A stretch of 64,000 nt of DNA from Enterococcus sp. BWB1-3 (GCF_016745275.1 NZ_JADOEP010000008.1:62001-126000); one strand, 5' to 3'. Counted from the stretch's first letter, positions 43,336 to 52,161 are shown. Notes: generated by a model from the sequence alone, not told the origin. Numbers and translations: made by a program.

Positions 43336-44226
43336 ATGATTTCTCACTATCTCTTCCTGTTTCCCGCAGATCCACTCGATACAAGCTTACCGGATGAGGA
43401 CTATAAAAAAGAATATGATGCAGCAAAACAATATTTTAATGTTGCCTTGCTGCAGCTGGAGCCATTGATGGAATCAAACAAAGTAAAATTGAGTCGTCTC
43501 CTGACTGAAAACGAGATAATCGTCTATCGAGGATGGATGCTGACACCTTGTCAGTATGACCAGCTTCAACAAGCCGTTGAGCAACAGGGAGCTTCGATGT
43601 TGACCGCTCTTTCAGAGTACAAAAATACTCACTTGCTTCCAAGCTGGGCTGGTATGCCTCATATGCTGCAGACGAATTGGACAGAGAGTTTATCAGAAAC
43701 AGCCTTGATTAATCTACTTTCCCACTTCAGCGGTGCAGTCACCGTAAAGGATTTTGTTAAAAGCAGAAAGCATGAATGGCACGATGCTTTTTTTGTCCCT
43801 GATGTGTCCGATACAACACAGGCCTTGAAAGTAATCAATACATTTATTGAACGTCAGGAAAAAAATTTAATGGGCGGTATTGTTTTGAGGGAATTTGTTG
43901 AATTGATGAAAATTGGAGAACATCCTAAAAGTTATACACCAATTTTTGAAGAGTATCGAGTCTTTTATTGGCTAAATGAACCGATTGCATTAATAGATTA
44001 TTGGCATAATGATTCTGTACAGCTTTCGGAAGAGGAAGAGCGGTTTATCAAACAACAGGGAAAGAAAATACACTCTCCTTTCTTCACAGTCGACTATGCT
44101 AGAAAAACAACTGGCAAATTGATCATTATAGAGATAGGCGACGGACAGGTCTCAGGGCTTCAGGAACATGATGAAGAATTTTTTTATGCAGAATTATCAA
44201 AGAGACATAAATTTTATAAAGACTAA
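43336..44226 (+). CDS. ATP-grasp domain protein (DUF4343-like)
   Basis: 296 aa, cytoplasmic. The C-terminal half fits the DUF4343 type of ATP-grasp: VKDFVKSRKHEW (about 137), GGIVLREFVELM (about 180), EEYRVFYWLNEPI (about 205), FFTVDYARKTTGKLIIIEIGDGQVSGL (about 250-278, with the metal-binding Asp and Glu and the final Gln/Gly turn). Proteins of this type are often found with toxin or RNA-repair neighbours, but here it stands alone. A GGAGG lies 8 bases before ATG 43336. The ligated substrates are unknown. A perfect palindrome follows its stop codon. Confidence 0.75.
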   Translation: MISHYLFLFPADPLDTSLPDEDYKKEYDAAKQYFNVALLQLEPLMESNKVKLSRLLTENEIIVYRGWMLTPCQYDQLQQAVEQQGASMLTALSEYKNTHLLPSWAGMPHMLQTNWTESLSETALINLLSHFSGAVTVKDFVKSRKHEWHDAFFVPDVSDTTQALKVINTFIERQEKNLMGGIVLREFVELMKIGEHPKSYTPIFEEYRVFYWLNEPIALIDYWHNDSVQLSEEEERFIKQQGKKIHSPFFTVDYARKTTGKLIIIEIGDGQVSGLQEHDEEFFYAELSKRHKFYKD

Positions 44227-44240
44227 GAAAAAGAGGTCGA

Positions 44241-44282
44241 GACAAACACCCATGAGGGCGATCGCCCTCATGGGTGTTTGTC
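44241..44282. repeat. 42-bp perfect palindrome
   Basis: Every base from GACAAACACCCATGAGGGCG (44241-44260) pairs with its mirror to 44282, with no central spacer; the centre is GCGATCGC. It sits 15 bases after the ATP-grasp stop codon. In RNA it would fold into a very stable hairpin and likely ends transcription in both directions, although no T-run follows. Confidence 0.85.
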
Positions 44283-44362
44283 ACATCTTCTTAAAAATGC
44301 AAAGTACTTTATTCAGCTGTCTTTCTATCATTTACAGGCAAATTTTATTTACGTTCTAATAC

Positions 44363-46795
44363 CTACAATATATGCTCCGTCCGCTCAATAATATCATCCT
44401 GTGTTGCTTTGGACAGAACATTGAAAAATGCTGAGTAGCCTGCTACCCGAACGATTAAATCCCGGTATTTTTCAGGACGTGCCTGCGCATCCCGCAGTGT
44501 GTCTTTTGAAACAACGTTGTACTGAATATGATAACCGTGCAATCGATTGAAGAAAGTTCTCAGCAGCATAACCAGTTTCATCCGATCCTCTTCTTTTTCC
44601 AAAACCTGCGGGGTTACTTTCTGATTCAGCAATACACCCCCGGTAATTTCTTTAGTTGGCAGCTTCGAAACAGTTTTCAGTACTGCAGTTGGTCCATTTT
44701 TATCCATGGAGTGAGAAGGAGAGCAGCCTTCCGCCAAAGGAGTTGAAGCGTTTCGTCCATCAGGCGTTGCCATCGTTCCCCTTCCCTGTCCAACATTGGC
44801 TGAAATTGATGAAGTTCCTGCATATCTTGTACCACCGATTGGTCCTCTGCCAAAACGGGTATTCGGATATTTTTTCACCTCATCAATATAGCTGTCATAC
44901 GCATCAACAACCAGCTGATCCACGTAATCATCATCATTACCATATTTCGGTGCTTCTTCCAATAATAGTTTTTGAATTACCTGTCCTTTTTCTTCGGCAA
45001 AGTCCGTCATTAATGCCTCCCAAAGCTCTTTCTGAGTTATCTTCTGTTCTTCAAAAACCAGCTTTTTAATTGCTGCCAGTGAATCAGCCAAATTAGCAAT
45101 CCCTACCTGCAGTCCTGAAATAAAGTCGTAAACGGCACCGCCTTCTTTCAACGTTTTTCCCCGTCCAATACAGTCTTCTGTCAGCGCTGAGCATAAAACA
45201 TCTGGGACATCCTCTTCCAAAACCATATCACAGCTGTTTTCAATAATGACACTATGTTTGGTGAAATCGCGAATCACATGATCCCAAGCTTTTTCCAACT
45301 CTTCGTAAGAGGTCATCTCTTCGAAATGACCCAATCCTTCAACCAGTTTAGTTCCTGATTTCGGATCAACACCATTATTCATCGCAATCAGCAATGTTTT
45401 GGGGAAGTTAATAAAGCTCATACCCGTACAGCGATAGCCCCATTTTCCCGGAACTGCTGTTTCCACACAGCCAATTGCACTATAATTATAAGCATCCTCC
45501 TCTTTTATTCCCTTTTCAATAAAGGACGGAATAATAATCTCATCATTGTTAAATGCCGGCATCCCGATACCAATTCTAATCACTTCCACACATTCCCGCA
45601 TAAACCTATCATCCAGTCCTTTATGATAGCGAACAGTTAAATTAGGCTGCGGCAGCTTGGTCTGAGCCACACTGCGCAATATCAGATAGGATAATTTGTT
45701 TACTGCATCTTTTTTCTCTGTTGTCTGTCCGCCAATCGTTACGTTTTGATACAAAGGACTTCCGGCACTGAATTGCGTATGCGACCAGCTGCGGATTTTA
45801 TTAATCGTAATCGTTTTAATCCAGAGGTTAGTCAGCAGCTCCACAGCAGTTTCTTCGGTCATTTTTCCCTCAGCTAAATCTTTTTCCAGCAGTGGATTCA
45901 AATACTGATCCATTCGACCATAAGAGAGTGAGTGACCATTTGATTCAATTTGTAAAACCAGCTGAATCATCCAAACAGACTGAATCGCTTCATAAAATGT
46001 TTCTGCCGGCTCATAAGGAACCTTTTTCAAAACACGCGCCATCTCCTTTAATTCAACCGCTCGTTCAGGTGATGACAACCTCGCCTTTTCCTCTGCCAGT
46101 TTTGCATACCGCAACGCAAAATTTTGAACAGCATCCAGCGTAATTAGAACTGATTCATAGAAATACAGTTTCTTCTGATTTTCCAAAACTGTTAGATCCA
46201 ATTCCTTCATTAATTTTTCCACACGTTCCCGATAACCCTTCAATCCGCTCTTAATAACTGTTTCATAACTTACTGCAATATGTGCATCTCCGGAAGTGAT
46301 ATTTCCTTCTGCCTTGATAATACCCAAATCATAAAATACACGACTGGCTGGAGGAATCGCTGCCAGACCTTTTTCTTTTGTTGTATTGTGCTTCCAGTAA
46401 TCAGAAATGGAACGAAGCTCTTCTTTTGTTTCTTCAGTAATATAAAAAACATCCCCATCACGTTGTTCAAATTCGTCCAATTCTGCAATTACCCAGTCCA
46501 TCGCATATTCCGGAAAAATCGGTGCCGACCGATTCGCAGCAGCCTGATTTCCTGCCAGCAGACTTTCATCTTCAATGTATAATGTCATGTGCTCAAGGAT
46601 ATTTTTCAACATATATGCCCGTTTTAAAACCACCGGCTGATCCTGGTATTCTTTATATGCCTCAGTAGTTAAAAGGGCGCGCTCTGCACAGACATAAGGC
46701 TTTGTAGACAAGACACTTTCGCGGTATGCTGCCATTCTGGGAGTCAGCTCCCCAAAGTAGGATCGCAGTCTCTCTTTTTCTATTACCGTATTCAC
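44363..46795 (-). CDS. Glycyl radical enzyme (PFL2/dehydratase group)
   Basis: 810 aa from GTG 46795, 7 bases after GGAGGG. It is an oxygen-sensitive enzyme of the pyruvate formate-lyase superfamily. The thiyl-radical Cys443 and general-base Glu445 are in SAIGCVETAVPGKWGY, and the glycyl radical is Gly786 in RVAGYSAFF near the C-terminus. The single Cys in GCVE, and not the CC pair of true pyruvate formate-lyase, places it with the dehydratase/lyase branch (PflD/YbiW, glycerol and diol dehydratases). GCVET rather than GCVEP argues against glycerol dehydratase. A sugar-derived or other polyol substrate is plausible. Its DeoR regulator and activase lie divergently upstream. Confidence 0.88.
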   Translation of the reverse strand: MNTVIEKERLRSYFGELTPRMAAYRESVLSTKPYVCAERALLTTEAYKEYQDQPVVLKRAYMLKNILEHMTLYIEDESLLAGNQAAANRSAPIFPEYAMDWVIAELDEFEQRDGDVFYITEETKEELRSISDYWKHNTTKEKGLAAIPPASRVFYDLGIIKAEGNITSGDAHIAVSYETVIKSGLKGYRERVEKLMKELDLTVLENQKKLYFYESVLITLDAVQNFALRYAKLAEEKARLSSPERAVELKEMARVLKKVPYEPAETFYEAIQSVWMIQLVLQIESNGHSLSYGRMDQYLNPLLEKDLAEGKMTEETAVELLTNLWIKTITINKIRSWSHTQFSAGSPLYQNVTIGGQTTEKKDAVNKLSYLILRSVAQTKLPQPNLTVRYHKGLDDRFMRECVEVIRIGIGMPAFNNDEIIIPSFIEKGIKEEDAYNYSAIGCVETAVPGKWGYRCTGMSFINFPKTLLIAMNNGVDPKSGTKLVEGLGHFEEMTSYEELEKAWDHVIRDFTKHSVIIENSCDMVLEEDVPDVLCSALTEDCIGRGKTLKEGGAVYDFISGLQVGIANLADSLAAIKKLVFEEQKITQKELWEALMTDFAEEKGQVIQKLLLEEAPKYGNDDDYVDQLVVDAYDSYIDEVKKYPNTRFGRGPIGGTRYAGTSSISANVGQGRGTMATPDGRNASTPLAEGCSPSHSMDKNGPTAVLKTVSKLPTKEITGGVLLNQKVTPQVLEKEEDRMKLVMLLRTFFNRLHGYHIQYNVVSKDTLRDAQARPEKYRDLIVRVAGYSAFFNVLSKATQDDIIERTEHIL

Positions 46796-46814
46796 TTGAA
46801 TCCCTCCGATCTAT

Positions 46815-46879
46815 TTTCTTTTGAAATGAAAATTAGTTTCTTTTGAAACAAACATATCATTATTCAATTGAAAATTCAA
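46815..46879 (-). promoter_or_regulatory. Promoter and DeoR-type operators of the glycyl radical enzyme
   Basis: Minus strand TTGAAT (46879-46874), 17 bases, TATGTT (46856-46851). Two identical 12-mers TTTCTTTTGAAA lie at 46837-46848 and 46815-46826, 22 bp apart (two helical turns), covering the start site and early transcribed region, as expected for repression by the neighbouring DeoR protein. A 12-bp palindrome GCACATATGTGC lies upstream at 46908-46919. Confidence 0.6.
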
Positions 46880-46925
46880 TTCCTGTTTAGAATTAAGATA
46901 AAGTTGCACATATGTGCAAAAATAA

Positions 46926-46950
46926 AAAAGCATCAAATGATGCTTTTTAT
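46926..46950 (-). terminator. Terminator of the DeoR gene
   Basis: AAAAAGCATCA and TGATGCTTTTT with a two-base loop overlap the stop codon of the leftward DeoR gene, followed on that strand by a T-rich run. It separates this gene from the promoter of the glycyl radical enzyme. Confidence 0.75.
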
Positions 46951-47690
46951 ACAGCCACTACCTCAATCTGTCTTTTTTCTAATAACTGCTTCTTCTCTTT
47001 AGTAATTGCCTGATCTGTATAAACTAGAGAAACCTCATCAAAGCCAAACTCAGCAACTACACCTTTTTGCATAAATTTGCTTGAATCCGTCAGCACAATG
47101 GTCTTGTCAGCATGTTCCGCCATCATTCTTGCTGCATCACAACGAGTGATATCGCTCCCAGTGAATCCCCGCTTTTCGTCACAGCCGTCAACGCCGACAA
47201 ACAACTTATCCACGTGAAAATTTTCCACAACTTTCTTTATCAGCGGTCCAACATTAACCTGTGATTCCTTTTGATATTCTCCGCCTAAAAGAATAATTTT
47301 TACACTTTCCGCTTTGCGGATATAAGAAGCAATAAAGCTTGAATTAGTAATAATTGTGATATTATTTCTGTTAAATGCCAATTCCTCTGCCAATAATGTA
47401 CAGGTTGATCCTGATTCAATCATAACGATCTCTCCATCAGAGACACTCTTTGCAGCTTTTTTGGCAATTTTCAGCTTTAAATCATAGTTCTTAGCTAAGC
47501 GATAATTGATATCTGCTTCATTATTCAGCAGAGCAAAACCGTGCTGACGGTGAAGTATCCCTCGTGCTTCCAGCTTGTCCAGATCTTTTCGAATCGTTAC
47601 CTTTGAAACATTTAACTGCTCAGCTAGTTGATTCACTTCTATTTTCTTTTGACTGCTTACTATTGAAATAATATCTTCTTCTCTCGACAT
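46947..47690 (-). CDS. DeoR-family regulator of the glycyl radical enzyme
   Basis: 247 aa with winged HTH at about 5-55 (NQLAEQLNVSKVTIRKDLDKLE) and a DeoRC effector domain: IESGSTCTLLAEEL, IITNSSFIASYI, LLGGEYQKES, LFVGVDGCDEKRGFT, IVLTDSSKF. ATG 47690 follows GGAGG by 9 bases. It lies between the enzyme gene and the activase gene, diverging from the activase. It probably represses both through TTTC/GAAA-type sites, with a phosphorylated intermediate of the pathway as inducer, which would hint at a phosphosugar pathway. Confidence 0.88.
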   Translation of the reverse strand: MSREEDIISIVSSQKKIEVNQLAEQLNVSKVTIRKDLDKLEARGILHRQHGFALLNNEADINYRLAKNYDLKLKIAKKAAKSVSDGEIVMIESGSTCTLLAEELAFNRNNITIITNSSFIASYIRKAESVKIILLGGEYQKESQVNVGPLIKKVVENFHVDKLFVGVDGCDEKRGFTGSDITRCDAARMMAEHADKTIVLTDSSKFMQKGVVAEFGFDEVSLVYTDQAITKEKKQLLEKRQIEVVAV

Positions 47691-47757
47691 AAGATAAGTC
47701 CTCCTGTTTTCATTAGTTTATCACAGCCATTCGGTTATCTCAATCCAACAAATTTTA

Positions 47758-47804
47758 TTTTCGAAACTAAAAATATTTACGAATGAAATTACATATGTTA
47801 AAAT
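47758..47804 (+). promoter_or_regulatory. Promoter of the activase gene
   Basis: TTTACG (47776-47781), 17 bases, TAAAAT (47799-47804), 28 bases before ATG 47832. TTTTCGAAA at 47758-47766 resembles half of the TTTCTTTTGAAA boxes at the enzyme promoter and could be a DeoR site shared with the divergent regulator promoter. Confidence 0.5.
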
Positions 47805-47831
47805 CGAACTGAAAAACAGGAGGGAAAAGTA

Positions 47832-48608
47832 ATGAGTGAAACAGCATGCATATTCAATATTCAAAAATTCAGTATTCATGATGGCCCCGGTATTCGAACT
47901 GTTGTTTTCTTTAAAGGCTGTCCGCTGAAATGCTACTGGTGTTCAAATCCAGAATCACAGTGCGGTGAACCTGAACAAATGTGGAATAGCCAAAAAAAAG
48001 AGACAACAATTATAGGAGAATATAAGACAATCGCTGAAATTGTCAATGAGGTCATGAAAGACGAACCCTTTTATGAAGAATCGGGTGGTGGTGTTACGTT
48101 GTCAGGCGGAGAAGTTTTGTATCAGGCAGTCTTTGCAACTGAATTACTAAAAGAGCTTAAAAAGAAAAATATTCACACCGCCTGTGAGACAACCGGTTAT
48201 GCAAAAACTGATGTTTTTGAAGCATTTATCCAGCATGTTGATTTATTATATTTTGATGTAAAGCATTATGATTCAGCCAAGCATAAAAGCGGCATCGGTG
48301 TACCGAATGAACTGATTTTAAAGAATTTGCAGACAGCAGTTCGCACGCATGCCGGACTCGTAGTTAGAATTCCGGTTATTCCCTTTTATAATGATAGTCT
48401 GGCTGATGCAGAAGAATTTTCAAAGCTATTCAATGAAATGGGCGTTAATCAGATTGAACTGCTGCCCTTCCACCAGTTTGGTGAAAAAAAGTATCAATAC
48501 TTGAATCGGGATTATGCAATGCATGATATTCCTCAGCTGCATACAGAGGATTTGTACACCTATAAAGCAGTGATGGAAGCTGCCAATATTCAATGTCTGG
48601 TCAGATAA
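47832..48608 (+). CDS. Glycyl radical enzyme activase (radical SAM)
   Basis: 258 aa. It uses a 4Fe-4S cluster and S-adenosylmethionine to install the glycyl radical on the neighbouring enzyme. The cluster cysteines are Cys30, Cys34 and Cys37 in FFKGCPLKCYWCSNPE; GGGVTLSGGEV is the SAM-binding glycine motif; DVKHYDSAKHK and RIPVIPFYND are the later strands. It is short. The two extra-cluster ferredoxin-like insert found in most activases of the dehydratase branch, about 60 residues after the first motif, is missing, so it resembles PflA in layout. The sequence NPESQCGEPEQMW is where the insert would start. Confidence 0.9.
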   Translation: MSETACIFNIQKFSIHDGPGIRTVVFFKGCPLKCYWCSNPESQCGEPEQMWNSQKKETTIIGEYKTIAEIVNEVMKDEPFYEESGGGVTLSGGEVLYQAVFATELLKELKKKNIHTACETTGYAKTDVFEAFIQHVDLLYFDVKHYDSAKHKSGIGVPNELILKNLQTAVRTHAGLVVRIPVIPFYNDSLADAEEFSKLFNEMGVNQIELLPFHQFGEKKYQYLNRDYAMHDIPQLHTEDLYTYKAVMEAANIQCLVR

Positions 48609-48643
48609 AAAAGTGTTTTACCTCGAGATATCAAGTATCATCT

Positions 48644-48790
48644 GCTCCTGCGGTTACTCGTCGCATGTCTGAGGGACATGTAAGAACTTGCTCCTGCGAT
48701 TACTCGTCGCAGTTAAGATTGTTCATGTGCTCCTGCGATTACTCGTCGCAGTTAAGTTCATGCACGTGCTCCTACGCTTCTTACGAATGC
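48644..48790. repeat. Short tandem hairpin repeats
   Basis: Three copies of a 22-bp unit with core CTGCGATTACTCGTCGCAG lie at 48644-48665, 48690-48711 and 48729-48750, with a degenerate fourth from 48768. Each unit can fold (CTGCGA / TCGCAG around a 7-base loop). The 24- and 17-base intervals are similar to each other (GTTAAG, TTCATG). The inverse of the unit occurs at 41424-41444 and part of it at 19224-19237. It is an intergenic repeat family of unknown role, downstream of the activase gene. Confidence 0.75.
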
Positions 48791-48803
48791 TCGAATCATA
48801 CAA

Positions 48804-48831
48804 AGACGGGAACACCGTCTATTCGTTTTTT
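48804..48831 (+). terminator. Terminator of the activase gene
   Basis: AGACGG-GAACA-CCGTCT followed by ATTCGTTTTTT. It lies 196 bases after the stop codon, beyond the repeat block, so the repeats are part of the activase mRNA. Confidence 0.75.
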
Positions 48832-48867
48832 AGAGCATGCGACATAGTCTTGTCTTTCATTTTTTTA

Positions 48868-50043
48868 CTACAAAACAGCCTGAATTCCCCTCAACAGCCG
48901 TTCTGTTCCTTCCAGTATCTTCTCTCGGGGGGCGCCAAGATTCAGACGCAGATACATACTTCCTTCTGCTCCATAGGTTTCTCCTCGCATAATCGCTACT
49001 TTTTCCTGTTGAATAAGCACCTTTTGCAGTTGAGCCATGTTAACCGGTAAAGTTGTCAAATCAAGCCAAGCCAGATAACTAGCTTCAGGTATATACGATG
49101 AGATGAATGGATGATTCTTCAATTGTTCATGCATCACCTGAAAATTTCCATCAATATAATGATTCAGCTCTTGCAGCCACAGCTCCTGATGTGTATAGCA
49201 GTCCTGCAATGCCAACAGCCCGAGATAAGGAACAGATGATAAACCATCACGACCTTTTAACACAGTCAAAAACTGATCCCTCAATTTTTCATCAGGAATC
49301 ACACAATACGAACAGCCTAATCCGGGTGTATTAAATGATTTTGAAGCTGAAGACACCAACATAACCGGTACTTTAATCTGCTTAATAAATTTTAGTACTG
49401 GAAGATGATCAATGCCCGACCGTCGAATATCCATATGAATCTCATCACTGATCAGACCAACCTGATAACGATTACACAGATCAATGATAGTTAAAAGCTC
49501 TTCTTCCGTAAATGCTCTGCCAGTTGGGTTATGAGGATTACATAAAAGAAAAAGCTCCGGCTGTTCTGTTTTAAATGCTTCTTCAAGTGTTGAAAAATCA
49601 ATATCAAACCGTTCATTTTTTATCAGACTAACTGAGATTAACTGCTGATGATTCTCTTTGATAGTATTAAAAAAGGCATCATAACAAGGTGTCAGCGTGA
49701 CAATCTTTCCCGCTCTCTTTGAAAGCAGCTGCAATGCTGTAGATAAGCTGTAGATTACGCTGGGACTGTAGACAATCCAGTCATCTTTCAGCTGTGTGTG
49801 AAACTGTCGGCGGAACCAACCGCTTATAGCTCCTTTAAACTCTTTATGATTCCAGCGGGTATAGCCAAAAATCCCTTTTTCTACAGCTGCATTCAACACT
49901 TGCTTCGTTCCAGAGGGAAGCTCGAAATCCATATCTGAAATAGAAAAAGGCAGTAAATTTTTCTCCCCGAAACGATCCTGAATATAGTCCCACTGTGTAG
50001 AATAGGTTCCGTATCTGGAGATTACTCGATCAAAATTTGTCAT
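48868..50043 (-). CDS. MalY/PatB-type aminotransferase-fold C-S lyase
   Basis: 391 aa PLP enzyme of fold type I. NPHNPTGRAF (about 173), SDEIHMDI (about 205) and the PLP lysine in SSASKSFNTPGLGCSY (about 237) are the MalY/PatB signature; YLRLNLGAPR carries the carboxylate-binding Arg near the C-terminus. Such enzymes cleave cystathionine or other cysteine S-conjugates to pyruvate, ammonia and a thiol. It overlaps the M42 peptidase gene by 14 bases and is the last gene of the PTS-peptidase operon. A role in releasing a thiol from a conjugate processed by the upstream peptidases is an inference. Confidence 0.85.
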   Translation of the reverse strand: MTNFDRVISRYGTYSTQWDYIQDRFGEKNLLPFSISDMDFELPSGTKQVLNAAVEKGIFGYTRWNHKEFKGAISGWFRRQFHTQLKDDWIVYSPSVIYSLSTALQLLSKRAGKIVTLTPCYDAFFNTIKENHQQLISVSLIKNERFDIDFSTLEEAFKTEQPELFLLCNPHNPTGRAFTEEELLTIIDLCNRYQVGLISDEIHMDIRRSGIDHLPVLKFIKQIKVPVMLVSSASKSFNTPGLGCSYCVIPDEKLRDQFLTVLKGRDGLSSVPYLGLLALQDCYTHQELWLQELNHYIDGNFQVMHEQLKNHPFISSYIPEASYLAWLDLTTLPVNMAQLQKVLIQQEKVAIMRGETYGAEGSMYLRLNLGAPREKILEGTERLLRGIQAVL

Positions 50044-51085
50044 TCAACTCACCCAATTTCTTTTCAAAATTTTCAATATATCGACAAATCAGCGTAACGG
50101 CATTTTCACAATCTGACAAATGAACCATGGAATTCCATGAATGACAGTAGCGGACTGGAACACTTATAACAATTGTTGGTTTTCCTTCATAAAGTTGAAT
50201 GGAGCCGGCATCTGTTCCACCGCCGGTAAACTGATCAAATTGATAAGGAATCTGATTCGACTCAGCTGTTTCCTTCAACGCATCTGCCAAAGTTATATCG
50301 GCAAGTGCCGTTTTATCATACAGACAGATACCGGGACCTGCTCCTAAAATACGGGTTTTGGTTGAAGCAGCCTTCGGTGTATCCTTCCCGTTTGCTACAT
50401 CGATGATCAGATTAATATCTCCCCGAACCTTCGGTGCAGCCACTTTTGATCCCCGTGTACCTGCCTCTTCCTGAGCCGTCGCAACACCCAGAACTTCGAT
50501 CTGAGCCAGTTCATTCTTGGAAAAATAATCCATAACACCAGCCATTACACTACAGCCTACACGGTTATCCAATGCTTTTCCTGTAATGAAGTTACCTGTT
50601 GCCGTTTCCTGAGCAGCTGTATCCGGTGTGATCATATCACCAATCTGAATTCCCAGATCTGCTGCCTCCTGCCGACTGCCGGCACCAAGATCAATATACA
50701 TCTTATCAACCTCAACAACCCTGTCATCCATCACAGAACCTTCAGACAGCGTTCCGACAATTCCAATAAAAGTCTGTCCGTTTTTTCTCGAAGTAATGCG
50801 GACTCTCTGACCTAAAATGACATGTCCCCACCAGCCGCCGATTGGCTGAAAACGAATAAAGCCAGCCGAATCAATCTCTCTAACGAAAAAGCCAACCTCA
50901 TCCAGATGTGCATAAACAGCCACCCTTTTTTTCTTCGTTGTCAAATCGCCAAAATAATAATTTTTAAACGTATCCTTAAATGAAGATTGTTTGATAATCG
51001 TTGCCAGATAATCACCCACTGCATCTTCTCTTCCCGCAATTCCATCCAAATTTGATAAATAAAGCAAATGATCTTTTAGTTCCAT
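50030..51085 (-). CDS. M42-family aminopeptidase
   Basis: 351 aa from ATG 51085 (MELKDHLLYLSNLDGIAGRED); an ATG at 51100 is the alternative. Both overlap the upstream M24 gene. A di-metal aminopeptidase/deblocking enzyme: AHLDEVGFFV (His, Asp), GKALDNRVGCSVM (bridging Asp), VATAQEEAGTRGS (catalytic Glu and ligand Glu), IDVANGKDT and CHSWNSMVHLSD (last His ligand). The PDZ-like insertion at about 75-160 is present. Family members form large tetrahedral complexes that trim short peptides. Likely cytoplasmic partner of the M24 peptidase. Confidence 0.88.
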   Translation of the reverse strand: MELKDHLLYLSNLDGIAGREDAVGDYLATIIKQSSFKDTFKNYYFGDLTTKKKRVAVYAHLDEVGFFVREIDSAGFIRFQPIGGWWGHVILGQRVRITSRKNGQTFIGIVGTLSEGSVMDDRVVEVDKMYIDLGAGSRQEAADLGIQIGDMITPDTAAQETATGNFITGKALDNRVGCSVMAGVMDYFSKNELAQIEVLGVATAQEEAGTRGSKVAAPKVRGDINLIIDVANGKDTPKAASTKTRILGAGPGICLYDKTALADITLADALKETAESNQIPYQFDQFTGGGTDAGSIQLYEGKPTIVISVPVRYCHSWNSMVHLSDCENAVTLICRYIENFEKKLGELNDKF

Positions 51086-52161
51086 TCGAGTTCCATCCAT
51101 TCTTTGCTTGTTTGTGTAAAGCTTTTTACTCTGCCGTCAGCTGTGATAAAAATATCATCTTCGATCCGAATACCGTAGTCTCCTGGAAAATAAATACCTG
51201 GTTCAACAGTAAATACCATTCCTTCACGAATATTGACAGCGCTGTCCTGATTAACCACAGGATATTCATGACAGGACAGACCAATACCATGTCCCAGTCC
51301 ATGTGAAAAATACTCGGCAATTCCTGATTCTTCTAAATACATTCGAGCAGTTTGATCAATTTCCTTCAGCGTTTTCCCAGTCTCAATCGCCTGAATCGCC
51401 TGTTTTTGAGCGTTCAAAACCTGTTGATATGTCTCCTTGATTTTATCAGCTGCTTTTCCCAATGCAAAAGTCCGTGTCATATCAGAATGATAGCCATGAT
51501 ACATACAACCAAAATCAATCATAATCAACTCATCCGGCTGAATAACTTTTCGGGATGCATGTGCATGAGGCAGGGCTGTCCGGTTCCCTGATGCCACAAT
51601 GGTCTCAAATGCAGGTCCTTCACTGCCGATTCGCTTACTGTAGTAATCAATTTCATTGGCAACATCCAACTCAGACATACCTGGTTTAATAATTGTTTTG
51701 ATATACTCAAACGTTTGATCTGCCAACATCGCAGCCTCTTTTAAATACCTGATTTCTGTCGGCTCTTTAATCATCCGGAGCTGTTCAATCAGATGGATGG
51801 TCTCAATCAGTTTTCCCTTCTGCTCAGAAATGACTGCTTCAAGTTCAAGATACATTAGATAAGAAATGGATGACCGTTCAAAGCCGACACTGCCATCTCC
51901 AACAATTTCAGCCAGATACTGCCACTGATTTTTTTGCGGTGTTGTTGTAAGAATACAGATATTTTCTGTCTGCTGTTCTGCCTGTTCTGTATAGCGTCCA
52001 TCAACTAACAGATATTCCCGCTCATCCCCCACAACTAAAAGTCCATTTGAACCAGTAAAACCAGACAGGTACCGGTAATTGATTTTATCACTTACTATCA
52101 AAAAATCGATCGAATAGTTTTCATGCATTATTTTTTTCACTTGTTTTAGCCGTTCATTCAT
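51076..52161 (-). CDS. M24-family Xaa-Pro dipeptidase/aminopeptidase P
   Basis: 361 aa from ATG 52161, 8 bases after AGGAGG; the GTG at 52170 is too close to that site. An N-terminal creatinase domain (about 10-130; YLSGFTGSNGLLVV) precedes the catalytic domain. All five metal ligands are visible: Asp in IDFGC and SDMTRTF, His in GHGLGHGIGL, Glu in FTVEPGIYF and in IEDDIFI. It removes residues next to proline. Its intact site contrasts with the degenerate paralogue at 39052. It lies 89 bases after the PTS IIC gene and overlaps the M42 gene. Confidence 0.9.
   Translation of the reverse strand: MNERLKQVKKIMHENYSIDFLIVSDKINYRYLSGFTGSNGLLVVGDEREYLLVDGRYTEQAEQQTENICILTTTPQKNQWQYLAEIVGDGSVGFERSSISYLMYLELEAVISEQKGKLIETIHLIEQLRMIKEPTEIRYLKEAAMLADQTFEYIKTIIKPGMSELDVANEIDYYSKRIGSEGPAFETIVASGNRTALPHAHASRKVIQPDELIMIDFGCMYHGYHSDMTRTFALGKAADKIKETYQQVLNAQKQAIQAIETGKTLKEIDQTARMYLEESGIAEYFSHGLGHGIGLSCHEYPVVNQDSAVNIREGMVFTVEPGIYFPGDYGIRIEDDIFITADGRVKSFTQTSKEWMELEWN

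Noticed and set aside
44656-45069. 137-aa plus-strand ORF inside the glycyl radical enzyme gene
   Set aside because: It is antisense to a conserved coding region and has no family features.
48644-48790. Possible CRISPR array (22-bp repeats with short intervals)
   Set aside because: The intervals are only 17 and 24 bases, resemble each other, and no cas gene is present. The unit also occurs alone elsewhere in the window.
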